From Thermogemmatispora carboxidivorans (GTDB taxonomy: Bacteria > Chloroflexota > Ktedonobacteria > Ktedonobacterales > Ktedonobacteraceae): a stretch of DNA of 64,000 nt. Both the position numbers and the translations under genes were made by a program. A model generated the notes under the pieces. It saw only the letters and a program-made list of their open reading frames with translations, was not told the origin of the DNA and did no database searches. Below are positions 18,041-25,904 of the stretch, piece after piece (within the stretch, counting starts at the first letter, position 1; each line of letters begins with the position of its first letter). The DNA lies in contig NZ_JNIM01000001.1 of assembly GCF_000702505.1 (NCBI RefSeq), positions 2,480,001 through 2,544,000 on the forward strand, in the 5' to 3' direction.

Positions 18041-19228
18041 TTAGTCTTCTGGCCCTGGAGAAGGAAACAGGCCCTCGTTGGCGATCTCGGAGGCGACGTA
18101 GTAGCGCAGGACCATCGCGGGCGAGTTCCAACCACCAGCTTGCTGAAGCTGAGCCAGATTGCGCTGGCGGCTGGCATGGTAGGTTGCCCAGTAGTGGCGG
18201 CAGTCGTGGGGAGAGAGGTGGTCGATACCAAGCTGGTCGCCGAGGTCTTTGAGCAGGTACTCGACCAGGCGTGCGCTGATGTGGCGGCCTTTGTACCCGG
18301 GGAACAGATAGCGCTCGCTGGCGACGTCGGGCAGGTAGGCGCGCAGGGCCTGAAGGCAATCGGCAGAGAGGCGATGCGTCTGCTCTTTGTCGACCTTTTC
18401 GCGGTAGAAGCGCAGCAGGCCACGACTGAGCCGAACATCTTTGACCTGGAGAGCTACGAGCTCGCCGACACGTAGCCCCAGGTCGAGAAGGAGACAGAGG
18501 ATGACGCGGGCACGCCGCCCCTGGGGGGTGCTGAGGTCGTGGCAGCCTTTGAGCCAGGCCGCCTGCTCCTCGGTCAGGAGGTTCGGCTCGGCTTTTTTGG
18601 CGCCGCGTCGGGTGATGGCCCGCTGGCGGTCGATCTGGCGCCCTTCCTTGTGACGGTAGCCCTGGACGCGGCTGATGCGATAGAGTTCCTCCTGAGAGAG
18701 GACGCCGGCGTCGGCGGCCAGACGGCAGTAGCGCTTGAGGGTGGAGAGACGCACGTTCATGGTGTCGATGGCGTAGCCCTGGCGCTCCATCCAGCTCAGG
18801 AAGAGCTGGATCAGGCCAGCGCTGACAAAGCGCCAGGTCGAGGCTTCGAGAAAGAGGGCCTGGGTAAGGGTGGCGACGTCTGTTTGCAGGCTGACCCCAG
18901 TGGCACGAGCTCCGGCCTCCAGGCAGAAGGTGGCGAAGGCTTTGAGATCCCAGAGCTGGCGAATGCGGGTGTTGTGGGCCTGCCGCCGATGATAGCGGGC
19001 AAACACCTCGTGCTGGGCATAGAGATCGGCCATGTCGGCGATGCGTCGCAGTAGGTCCAGATCTTCCCCCGCCAGGGCGCCCAGGCCCTCGCCCGTGCCT
19101 TCCTCTTCAGGAGCAGGTGGTGTTCCCTGTCGCTCGCGTACGACCCCAACCAGGACAGGCTGCGCCAACGGGAGCAGGGCTGCTGCCTTCTGGTCGGAGA
19201 GGTGGGAGGCCGTTTTCTTCCTGCTCAT
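18041..19228 (-). CDS. Tyrosine recombinase (phage-type integrase)
   Basis: This site-specific recombinase has 395 residues. The N-terminal SAM-like core-binding domain (about 70-190) precedes the catalytic domain. The catalytic set is complete: Arg in LLDLGLRVGELVALQV, Lys in FYREKVDKEQTHRL, H341-D-C-R344, Trp367 in GGWNSP, and nucleophile Tyr376 in MVLRYY. It is longer than XerC/D (about 300) because of an N-terminal extension, suggesting an element integrase. Its own promoter lies at 19272-19301. The divergent neighbour is the four-gene accessory operon. No tRNA or excisionase gene is visible. Confidence 0.9.
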   Translation of the reverse strand: MSRKKTASHLSDQKAAALLPLAQPVLVGVVRERQGTPPAPEEEGTGEGLGALAGEDLDLLRRIADMADLYAQHEVFARYHRRQAHNTRIRQLWDLKAFATFCLEAGARATGVSLQTDVATLTQALFLEASTWRFVSAGLIQLFLSWMERQGYAIDTMNVRLSTLKRYCRLAADAGVLSQEELYRISRVQGYRHKEGRQIDRQRAITRRGAKKAEPNLLTEEQAAWLKGCHDLSTPQGRRARVILCLLLDLGLRVGELVALQVKDVRLSRGLLRFYREKVDKEQTHRLSADCLQALRAYLPDVASERYLFPGYKGRHISARLVEYLLKDLGDQLGIDHLSPHDCRHYWATYHASRQRNLAQLQQAGGWNSPAMVLRYYVASEIANEGLFPSPGPED

Positions 19229-19271
19229 ATTGCTCTCTATTCTTTCAAAATATATTTTTGTGCTTATATGG

Positions 19272-19301
19272 ATTGTAAAACGTAAAGAGAAGATTTGTCA
19301 A
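19272..19301 (-). promoter_or_regulatory. Sigma-A promoter of the tyrosine recombinase
   Basis: On the minus strand TTGACA (19301-19296, perfect) and TACAAT (19277-19272) are separated by 18 bp in a locally AT-rich stretch. The predicted leader is about 38 nt. Confidence 0.65.
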
Positions 19302-19524
19302 GGGCTGATTGCTGAGAAATCAGTCAGGCGAAGCCCTGCCACCAGTCCGGTCCACAGAGACTGCTTGCTGCTCGCGATGCGACGTGCGGGAGGCTCTAGG
19401 GCGTGCATCAGGCTCAGGTGCAAGGCGGACCAGCGGTATTCTGGAGAAGATTGGTTAAGGGGAGGTGGCCTGTTGGGGGGCAGGTAGGCAACAGTGGAGT
19501 AACGATGAGCTGTCAAAGAGGGAC
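19302..19524. other. Intergenic between recombinase and accessory operon
   Basis: No gene supported. This is the natural place to look for recombinase arm sites or an attachment site. By eye no copy of the 24509-24539 inverted repeat is present. Confidence 0.4.
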
Positions 19525-19553
19525 TTGACCCCAGGCATTGATAGAGGTATGCT
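19525..19553 (+). promoter_or_regulatory. Sigma-A promoter of the accessory operon
   Basis: TTGACC (19525-19530) and TATGCT (19548-19553) are exactly 17 bp apart. The start near 19560 gives a 45-nt leader ending in a strong ribosome site, GGAGGAG at 19590-19596. Confidence 0.7.
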
Positions 19554-19604
19554 AGCGCCTAGAGTGAGTATAGTGTGTAAAAGATAGTTGGAGGAGTTAA
19601 CAAC

Positions 19605-20246
19605 GTGAGACCAGAAGACTCTGATAACAGCGGTTCTGCCGATGGGAACATTAAAGTCTGGCCTGGCACGTGGACAGATGCTTCTCACACGGTGAGCTTT
19701 GGAAACCAGAAGAATGAGGATATTCAGGCGGCAGTCATGCTGGCGCTCAACGGTGTCATTGACGCGCTCAACGCCTTCTCCTTTCTCCAGGGGGCAGTGA
19801 ATCTGGCGAATGCTCTGTCCGACTTCTCTGACAATCTCGGGTTGTCTCTTGGGTGTGTTGCTGTCGACTTAAGCGTCGTTGCCAGTGGTCTGCTGGGAGC
19901 TGCTCAGGCTTTCGCGGGGCAGGATCAGACGTTGGCCAACATGTGGGCCGATCTGCAGAAGCAATTGCCTTACTTTACGACAGGAACGACCCTGACGCCG
20001 ACGGTGGTGTCCACCTTTAGCCCGCTGACCATCCACCCAGCGTATCAGCCAGATCCGATTAGCAGTTTTTTTTCGCAGGCCTGGCACACGGTGACTAGTT
20101 GGGCGAGCGATGCTCACGACTGGGTCTACTCCCACGTCTCTTCCGCTGGCGCTCCCCCGTGGGCGGCAAGCGCAACCGCTGCCTTGGCCGCGGGGGTAGT
20201 CTTTGTGGGTGTGCTCATTCTTGCTCCAAAGCCGGGACTTCTCTAA
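19605..20246 (+). CDS. Unknown helical protein with C-terminal membrane anchor
   Basis: I do not recognise a family. The 213-residue protein starts at GTG 19605 with GGAGGAG eight bases upstream. Residues 30-125 are predicted helical and Ala/Leu-rich, with alternating small and hydrophobic residues up to AFAGQDQTLANMWADL, reminiscent of WXG100/ESX helical pairs but without a clear WXG. A Pro/Thr/Ser-rich linker follows, then an aromatic stretch (FFSQAWHTVTSWASDAHDWV). A hydrophobic segment near the end (AATAALAAGVVFVGVLILAP region, 187-207) leaves a tail of only a few residues, so it may be tail-anchored. It is the first gene of the accessory operon, 104 bases before the effector candidate. 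A structural or export partner role is inference. Confidence 0.6.
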   Translation: MRPEDSDNSGSADGNIKVWPGTWTDASHTVSFGNQKNEDIQAAVMLALNGVIDALNAFSFLQGAVNLANALSDFSDNLGLSLGCVAVDLSVVASGLLGAAQAFAGQDQTLANMWADLQKQLPYFTTGTTLTPTVVSTFSPLTIHPAYQPDPISSFFSQAWHTVTSWASDAHDWVYSHVSSAGAPPWAASATAALAAGVVFVGVLILAPKPGLL

Positions 20247-20350
20247 GCCTGAGTTCGCCGATTCCATTTCCATGCCGTCTCTGGGCCTGCCGACTCCTTA
20301 TTCCACGTTCTGCTTGTTGTTTCTCGAAGCCACATGAGAGGAGCAGTAGA

Positions 20351-21493
20351 ATGGTTGAAGCACCTGTGCCTCCTCCGCTCGTGACGGTTTCCTATCCGGA
20401 GGTGCCGTCCGATCTGGCAACCAGGCTGAGTGATTTGATCACAACCCTTCAGACCAGCAGCGGCCAGCTGCAGGGTTTCTCTGGCCGGATGCAGGATTTT
20501 ATCAACCAGGTGCACAAGGCCGTCGAGTACGTGGCAAGCATTTCCGAGGGACATAGTACGCAAGCCTTGCTAGAGACCTGGCTGCTTTCTCTCAACGATA
20601 GCTCGCAGTCTCACGGCGGTATGGGCGACGTGGCCTCGCACCTGAGCAGTCCTCTCTTATCCCTCCAGGAGCAGGTCCAGACCGTTCAGAGTGGTATGAG
20701 TCTCATCACGGATCTGCAGACCAATAGCGGGCGAGTGCCGAGAACGGTGGCTTCTGACGTACAGAAGGATATTGACGATTTTAACAATGCGCTCAATACT
20801 ATCAGTATAGCTCTGGATGGAGCTGCAAAGCTCATCAAGGCCCTTAATGATGCCTGGCCACGTACCTGCGCTACAGGTTTTACGCCGGGCAACCGCTACC
20901 CAACGTTTGCGCCTGGTTCCTTTGACCAGCATATGATGAGGATGAGCGGAGACCTCTCTGGGGCCTTCAACAGCTCTGCTGGTCAGAGGATTATCAACAA
21001 GCTTGGCGAAGAAGAAGGTCAGACGCTCATTGCGCTGGCTCAGGCGAATGGTGCTGATCTGGACCGGGTCGCCCAATTTGTTGACCAGGGAGCAGACCCT
21101 CAGCTGATCGATTGCTGGATTCAAGGGGGGCATCCTGCCGATGTCGGCAACGTGGGGGCGCTGCGAGAGTTCTATGTCAAGTCTCATCTTGATACCCTGA
21201 TTCCAGACTACGGCGGCGGTGTGCAAGAGCAGGTGAAGCTCTCCGTGCAAGGGGCGAGTGCCAAGGCAGATTTTGTGACGAGCAAGGCTATTATTGAAGT
21301 ATCAGGGGGCCCTCGCCTGAGTGCTAAGCTGCTGAATGACAAAATGAAGCAGTTCTCCGTCTATAGTAAAATCGCTGCCCAGACGGGAAGGCGGGTCTAC
21401 TTCCTGTGGGATAAGAGCTCGGGTGCACCAGTCCCTCCAGAGCTGCAGAGGCAGGCGGCGCGTTGGGGTGTGACGATTGTCGAGTTCCCCTAA
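20351..21493 (+). CDS. Effector candidate: helical N-domain plus PD-(D/E)XK-like C-domain
   Basis: The 380-residue protein has two parts. Residues 20-170 are amphipathic helices rich in Gln, Ser and Leu (LXG/WXG-like long helical hairpins). Residues 285-380 fit a restriction-endonuclease fold: ADFVTSKAIIEVSG (Asp307 and Glu316 as possible metal ligands), a helix with KMKQFSVYSKIA (331-342), a strand RRVYFLWD (347-354), a helix PPELQRQAARWG and a final strand VTIVEFP. The usual ExK lysine is Ser318, so catalysis would need a migrated lysine. This architecture resembles polymorphic toxins with Tox-REase tips. No signal peptide. ATG 20351 follows GAGAGGAG; the frame is open further upstream but overlaps the previous gene. 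Confidence 0.6.
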   Translation: MVEAPVPPPLVTVSYPEVPSDLATRLSDLITTLQTSSGQLQGFSGRMQDFINQVHKAVEYVASISEGHSTQALLETWLLSLNDSSQSHGGMGDVASHLSSPLLSLQEQVQTVQSGMSLITDLQTNSGRVPRTVASDVQKDIDDFNNALNTISIALDGAAKLIKALNDAWPRTCATGFTPGNRYPTFAPGSFDQHMMRMSGDLSGAFNSSAGQRIINKLGEEEGQTLIALAQANGADLDRVAQFVDQGADPQLIDCWIQGGHPADVGNVGALREFYVKSHLDTLIPDYGGGVQEQVKLSVQGASAKADFVTSKAIIEVSGGPRLSAKLLNDKMKQFSVYSKIAAQTGRRVYFLWDKSSGAPVPPELQRQAARWGVTIVEFP

Positions 21494-21638
21494 GAACGGG
21501 GTGGTGACTGTCTGCCTGGCCTGGTGTGCTGTGAGGACCAGGTCGCCGCTCCACTGGGCAACCTGTTGGCCCTTGCTGGAGCGAGCAGTCCATCTGCAGG
21601 CGCGAATCAGGAATGTGAGAACAGAGGGAGGTACAAGT

Positions 21639-22295
21639 ATGGGGGATACATTGAACAGCACCTTTGAGCTGCAGACGGAGAGAGGGGAGCTGTTTTGGTG
21701 GCCGTTACTGTTCGAGGCGCTCAGCTGGCACGGCTTTCATTTTACCGCGCCGGGCAAGCCCGCCGGGGTGGGCTACTACTTCTACCGGTCCTACGTGCAG
21801 GAGGAGGACAGCGACTTTGTGTGTAGCTCCTTCCGCGAATTGTGGGAGAGGATCGTGGATCGCCAGGCCCAGGTCATGGTGTCGCTGTGGTCCTCTTGTG
21901 CTGATCCTTTTCCCCTGGATCTTCTGATCGCTTCGAAGGGGGACGCTGCCACTCTCAGCGTCTCGCTGGGGTGCGATGATGCGTATCTGGGGTCGGATGA
22001 GATCGATCCCGAGACGGTCAAAGAACGGCTCCGGCTGCTCTGGGAGTGCTCCAAGACGCTCTTTGTGGTCTGCCAGCCCTGTCGTGGGGAACTGAGCTGG
22101 GGAGAGGCAGCTCCTGGCACACCGGCACTGGCGAGCTTCGGGCAGCCGCTGGAGGTGTCTGAAGAGGCGCGGCATTGGTGGCGGCTGCAGGTGCAGGAGC
22201 AGGTGTTGCCAGGCGGCGAGCGGATCTTTGTGGCGCAGCCCTGGTACGTGAGGAGGCGACAAGGAGAACTGGCCTACTGGCCTTTGGAGGACTAA
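21639..22295 (+). CDS. Unknown protein, possible immunity or adaptor protein
   Basis: This 218-residue soluble protein matches no family I recognise. It is rich in Trp, Glu and Leu, begins MGDTLNSTFELQTERGELFW, and has many acidic clusters (EEDSD near 51-55, EIDPETVKE near 131-139). It lacks membrane segments and nucleotide-binding motifs. ATG 21639 has AGAGGGAGGT upstream; the frame extends upstream without a better start. It lies 145 bases after the effector candidate and 18 bases before the STAND ATPase. Small acidic proteins directly after a nuclease-tipped effector are often its immunity partner, so that role is proposed by position only. Confidence 0.55.
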   Translation: MGDTLNSTFELQTERGELFWWPLLFEALSWHGFHFTAPGKPAGVGYYFYRSYVQEEDSDFVCSSFRELWERIVDRQAQVMVSLWSSCADPFPLDLLIASKGDAATLSVSLGCDDAYLGSDEIDPETVKERLRLLWECSKTLFVVCQPCRGELSWGEAAPGTPALASFGQPLEVSEEARHWWRLQVQEQVLPGGERIFVAQPWYVRRRQGELAYWPLED

Positions 22296-22313
22296 GGGGA
22301 ACGGAGGCCGCCG

Positions 22314-24140
22314 ATGGTTGGAGATCATCCTGGAGATAGTCAAGCGAGGGGTCAGAGCGGCGAGGGCGCGAGCCCATCCGCCGCAGTTGATCTTCTCTGC
22401 GCAAGGTCTGAGCAACTCCTGAGCGACGTGCATGCGGCTCTGCGCAGCTGCCATGTGGCTCTGCTGACCGGTCTGGCCGGCAGCGGTAAGACGACGCTGG
22501 GCCGCGCCTATGTGCGCCGCTTCGGCGCACAGTATTCGTCGGTGATCTGGCTTGATGCGCTTGCTCCTGAAACACTGGTCGCTGATCTGCTGGCTCACTC
22601 TGAGGTCCTTCCGTCGGTGAGGGAGGGATTAGGCAAGGGAGTAGAAGGCATTCGGCAGATCATTGAGGCGCTCCTGACGGTAGATGGTCTGTTGCTGGTG
22701 CTTGATCACGCAACACTGACAAGCGAGGGGTTGCCTATGGCCAGCGAGCGCTTCCCCAAGGGTACGGTGCTGGTCCTGACTCAGGACCAACTACCGGCCT
22801 CTGTAGCGGCGGGCTTCGAGCTCAAGCCGTTGGAGGCAGAGGATGGCGCTATCCTGCTCTTGGGTCAGGCTGGCCTGCTGACGGCGGCGGCCTCACTGCA
22901 GGAAGCTCAGGCTCAGGAAGCTCCGGGGGAGCGCCAGCGGCTTGCTCTGGAGATCTCCCGTGAGCTGGTGGGTTCCCCTCTAGCCCTGACGCTGGCGGCT
23001 GGGTATCTGGCGCTGACCGGTTGCTCGCTTGAGTGCTATCTTTCTGCTTGCCGGAGTGATCCCTTGCGGCTCTCTGATGCCGGCGATCGCCATGCCGCCG
23101 CTGCCAGGGTCGCCTGTCATCTGCTGCTGGTGCATCTGGAAAGGGCTGACCCTGATGCTCTGCGCTTGCTTGAGGCTTGCGCGCTCTTTGCTCCTCCCCC
23201 GGTGCCTCGGGCGGTGCTTCAGCAGGATACGCTTCTCCAGGCTGTCTTTGGCACGCAGGGGGCCGCCGGAGAGGAGCGCTTCCAGCATGCCCTCCATACC
23301 CTATTGACGGGGCGACTCTTGAGCGCAGTGCAGGTGCCAGGCAACTATGAGGCCTTGGACCTGCATCCGTTGCTGCGCGAGCTTGTTCTGCAGGCCCTTT
23401 CTCAGCAACGAGAGGTCATCCTGCGGGAAGCGATTGCGGCTGCTTGTCTCTGTCTGGCTGAGGCTTCAGGCCCTCCGAGCGCTTCGTCGTTGGCGCTCTG
23501 GTTCCGGCTGGCCGCGTGCATTCGCGAAGGAGCCGCTGCTGATGAGCGGCTGCTCCTCTCGGGAGAGCAAACGGCAGATGCCTACGCCTGGGCTGCCTCT
23601 CTGCTGGGAGCGCAGGCGTATTTCAGTGCCGCTGAGTCGCTGTTGCGCCAGGCAGTCATGATCTGGGAGCAGGTGGCCACCGATGCCACCCTCGCTAAGA
23701 TAGCTGGCGCTTGTCTGTATGTAGGAGTGTTTAATACCTACCTCCAACGCTATACGCTTGCTGAAAGGTATGCCCAGCGGGCGCTGACGATAACAGAACA
23801 GCTCTCCTCAGTATCGCCTCTACGCCTGCTCGACTGCATTATGACCCTGGCCTGGATTTGCGAGATGGCTGGCAAGCCCGCTGAGGCCCGGCGCTTCTAT
23901 CAGAGAGCCTGCGCATTTGGAGACGCAGCTGGCCTGCGGACTCACCCTCTGTATCTGGCAGCACTGCGGGCCACCCGGCGAGGCTCTCCAGGGGAGCCAG
24001 AGGAGCGGGAGACTCTTCCGATAGATAACTCACCGTACTCAGGCTTCGAGACATCCGCCGAAGCAGAGCAAGATGCGCCACCAGCAGTCAACCCTCCGTA
24101 TACGGGCTTCGATCCCCCTGAAACACCAGATATCTTATAG
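22314..24140 (+). CDS. STAND/NB-ARC-type ATPase with TPR repeats and duplicated tail motif
   Basis: This 608-residue signalling ATPase of the STAND class acts as a ligand-triggered switch. Walker A is GLAGSGKTT (53-61) and Walker B GLLLVLDHA (125-133). A sensor-like strand VLVLTQDQ follows, then the NB-ARC GxPLAL motif as GSPLALTLAAGYL. Residues about 420-550 form tetratricopeptide-like helices (AAESLLRQAVMIWEQVA, AERYAQRALTITEQL, AEARRFYQRACAFG). The extreme C-terminus carries two copies of a short motif, NSPYSGFE (572-579) and NPPYTGFD (593-600). There is no fused effector domain; the upstream nuclease-like gene could act in trans. ATG 22314 follows GGAACGGAGG, 18 bases after the previous stop. 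Confidence 0.8.
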   Translation: MVGDHPGDSQARGQSGEGASPSAAVDLLCARSEQLLSDVHAALRSCHVALLTGLAGSGKTTLGRAYVRRFGAQYSSVIWLDALAPETLVADLLAHSEVLPSVREGLGKGVEGIRQIIEALLTVDGLLLVLDHATLTSEGLPMASERFPKGTVLVLTQDQLPASVAAGFELKPLEAEDGAILLLGQAGLLTAAASLQEAQAQEAPGERQRLALEISRELVGSPLALTLAAGYLALTGCSLECYLSACRSDPLRLSDAGDRHAAAARVACHLLLVHLERADPDALRLLEACALFAPPPVPRAVLQQDTLLQAVFGTQGAAGEERFQHALHTLLTGRLLSAVQVPGNYEALDLHPLLRELVLQALSQQREVILREAIAAACLCLAEASGPPSASSLALWFRLAACIREGAAADERLLLSGEQTADAYAWAASLLGAQAYFSAAESLLRQAVMIWEQVATDATLAKIAGACLYVGVFNTYLQRYTLAERYAQRALTITEQLSSVSPLRLLDCIMTLAWICEMAGKPAEARRFYQRACAFGDAAGLRTHPLYLAALRATRRGSPGEPEERETLPIDNSPYSGFETSAEAEQDAPPAVNPPYTGFDPPETPDIL

Positions 24141-24508
24141 TCTAGACTGCCGCAGCGGGCCCACTCGTCAGCAAGGTGCACGCTCTGCTGTACTCGCTCT
24201 CTCGCCATGCTGGTAACCCGCACTGAGGGGGCTTGCTGATGCCTGTGTGAGTCTGGCAGAGCAGGAGGGTGTAGCAGGGGTCGGAGAGAGGGCGGAGGCA
24301 AGGAGGCATACGGAGAATCGACTCTTGCTTGCGTTGCCCCAGGAGGCCAGAGGCTGCAGGCAGAAGCTCCCCGCCTCGATTGCATGGCAGGCGGAGACCA
24401 GGTATCCACTCGGTCTACCAAACTGACCCTCTGTCGGATGAAGCAGGGGATTCCCAAGGCTCGGCCTGAAACCACCAAAGGGCAAGGCGGAGAAGGACTA
24501 CGGGATTA
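24141..24508. other. Intergenic after the accessory operon
   Basis: About 370 bases without a supported gene, tRNA or T-tailed terminator. Short frames here have no ribosome site. Confidence 0.4.
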
Positions 24509-24539
24509 AATTTCGTATTTTCCCGACTAATACGAAATT
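24509..24539. repeat. 11-9-11 inverted repeat, possible recombinase site
   Basis: The arms AATTTCGTATT and AATACGAAATT are perfect inverted copies around the 9-bp centre TTCCCGACT. Arm length and spacing resemble tyrosine recombinase core sites (dif 11-6-11, loxP 13-8-13), and the arm shares TTCGTAT with loxP. It is markedly AT-rich against a GC-rich background and has no T-tract, so it is not a typical terminator. It lies 5.3 kb from the recombinase gene, with the accessory operon between them. Confidence 0.6.
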
Positions 24540-24854
24540 GGGGACGGGCCGTAGAAACGCCTCCTTGCCTCCACGCCATCGCTGCCACCGCCATCGCCAG
24601 CCGCCTGCTTCGGGGCCGTCTTTGGGCGCAGTAACAGCCAGCCCGGAGTCAGCCGAGACCCAACCTGCTTGCTGCCCGCTGCCCTCTCCTCAGCGCCAGG
24701 CAGACTGGCCAGTACTGATGGCGCTGCTGACCGGGTCTGCAGAATCGGCCAAAGATCAACCAGGATTTGCCTGGGTCCCTGGCCTCCCGGAGCGCTATAC
24801 TTGCTTGTGGAGAGCAATGCCACCCACAGAGGAATAGAAAGACAAGAAAAATAC
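24540..24854. other. Intergenic leader of the aldo/keto reductase
   Basis: A -10-like TATACT (24796-24801) is present without a good -35. No gene supported. Confidence 0.35.
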
Positions 24855-24865
24855 TGAGGTGAATT

Positions 24866-25849
24866 ATGCAATACACTCGATTAGGAAAGACCGGTCTGGA
24901 GGTCTCGCGTATCTGCCTCGGCTGCATGAGCTTTGGCGATTCCACGCGCTGGATTCATCCCTGGGTCCTTGATGAAGAGCAGAGCCGGCAGATCATCAAG
25001 CGGGCCCTTGACCTGGGCATCAACTTCTTTGATACCGCCAACATCTATTCGCTTGGGGCCAGCGAAGAAATCCTTGGGCGTGCCCTCAAAGACTTTGCCA
25101 GACGGGACGAGGTTGTCATTGCCACGAAGGTTTTCTTTCGGATGCGTGAGGGACCTAACGGAGCCGGCCTGTCGCGCAAAGCCATTTTCAGCGAAGTCGA
25201 CCATAGTCTCCAGCGCCTGGGAACCGATTACATCGATCTCTATCAGATTCATCGCTGGGACTATCAGACCCCGATTGAGGAAACAATGGAAGCGCTCAAC
25301 GATCTCGTTCGGGCAGGCAAGGTGCGCTACATCGGGGCTTCAGCCATGTACGCCTGGCAATTCCAGAAAGCCCTGTTCGTGGCAGAGCGGCATGGCTGGA
25401 CGCGCTTCGTCTCCATGCAGAACCATCTCAACCTCATCTACCGTGAAGAGGAGCGTGAGATGCTACCGCTCTGCCGCGCCGAGGGCATCGGCGTGATCCC
25501 TTACAGTCCCCTGGCGTCTGGCAGGCTGGCCCGCGAGGTCTCACAGCAGCCGACCAAGCGCGCGGAAACGGACCAGGTCGCCCGGATCAAGTACGACGCC
25601 ACTGCCGAGGCTGATCAGCGTATCATCGATCGCGTCGGAGAGCTTGCTGGCAAACGCGGCCTCGCACGGGCCCAGATTGCCCTGGCCTGGCTTCTGCAGA
25701 AGGAGCCGGTGACTGCTCCTATTGTTGGGGCCACCAGGGTCAGTCAGCTGGAAGAGGCCGTCGGCGCCCTCGATGTCCACCTAAGTGCCGAGGACATTGC
25801 CTACCTGGAAGGGCCGTACGTGCCGCATCCTGTCGTTGGCCCGGAGTAA
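24866..25849 (+). CDS. Aldo/keto reductase
   Basis: This NADP(H)-dependent oxidoreductase has the (beta/alpha)8 aldo/keto reductase fold, 327 residues. The start YTRLGKTGLEVSRICLG is typical of the AKR group related to YajO and voltage-channel beta subunits. The catalytic tetrad is visible: Asp and Tyr in FFDTANIYS, Lys in VIATKVFF and His in DLYQIHRWD. The C-terminal NADP-binding segment reads VTAPIVGATRVSQLEEAVGAL. ATG 24866 follows GAGGTG. It stands alone on the right side of the inverted repeat and has no signs of being part of the accessory operon. Physiological substrate unknown. Confidence 0.92.
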   Translation: MQYTRLGKTGLEVSRICLGCMSFGDSTRWIHPWVLDEEQSRQIIKRALDLGINFFDTANIYSLGASEEILGRALKDFARRDEVVIATKVFFRMREGPNGAGLSRKAIFSEVDHSLQRLGTDYIDLYQIHRWDYQTPIEETMEALNDLVRAGKVRYIGASAMYAWQFQKALFVAERHGWTRFVSMQNHLNLIYREEEREMLPLCRAEGIGVIPYSPLASGRLAREVSQQPTKRAETDQVARIKYDATAEADQRIIDRVGELAGKRGLARAQIALAWLLQKEPVTAPIVGATRVSQLEEAVGALDVHLSAEDIAYLEGPYVPHPVVGPE

Positions 25850-25904
25850 GTCGGAACGGCACTGCCACGGCCAGAGCGCCACGGGAGGAAGTCGCTGTGC
25901 CCGC

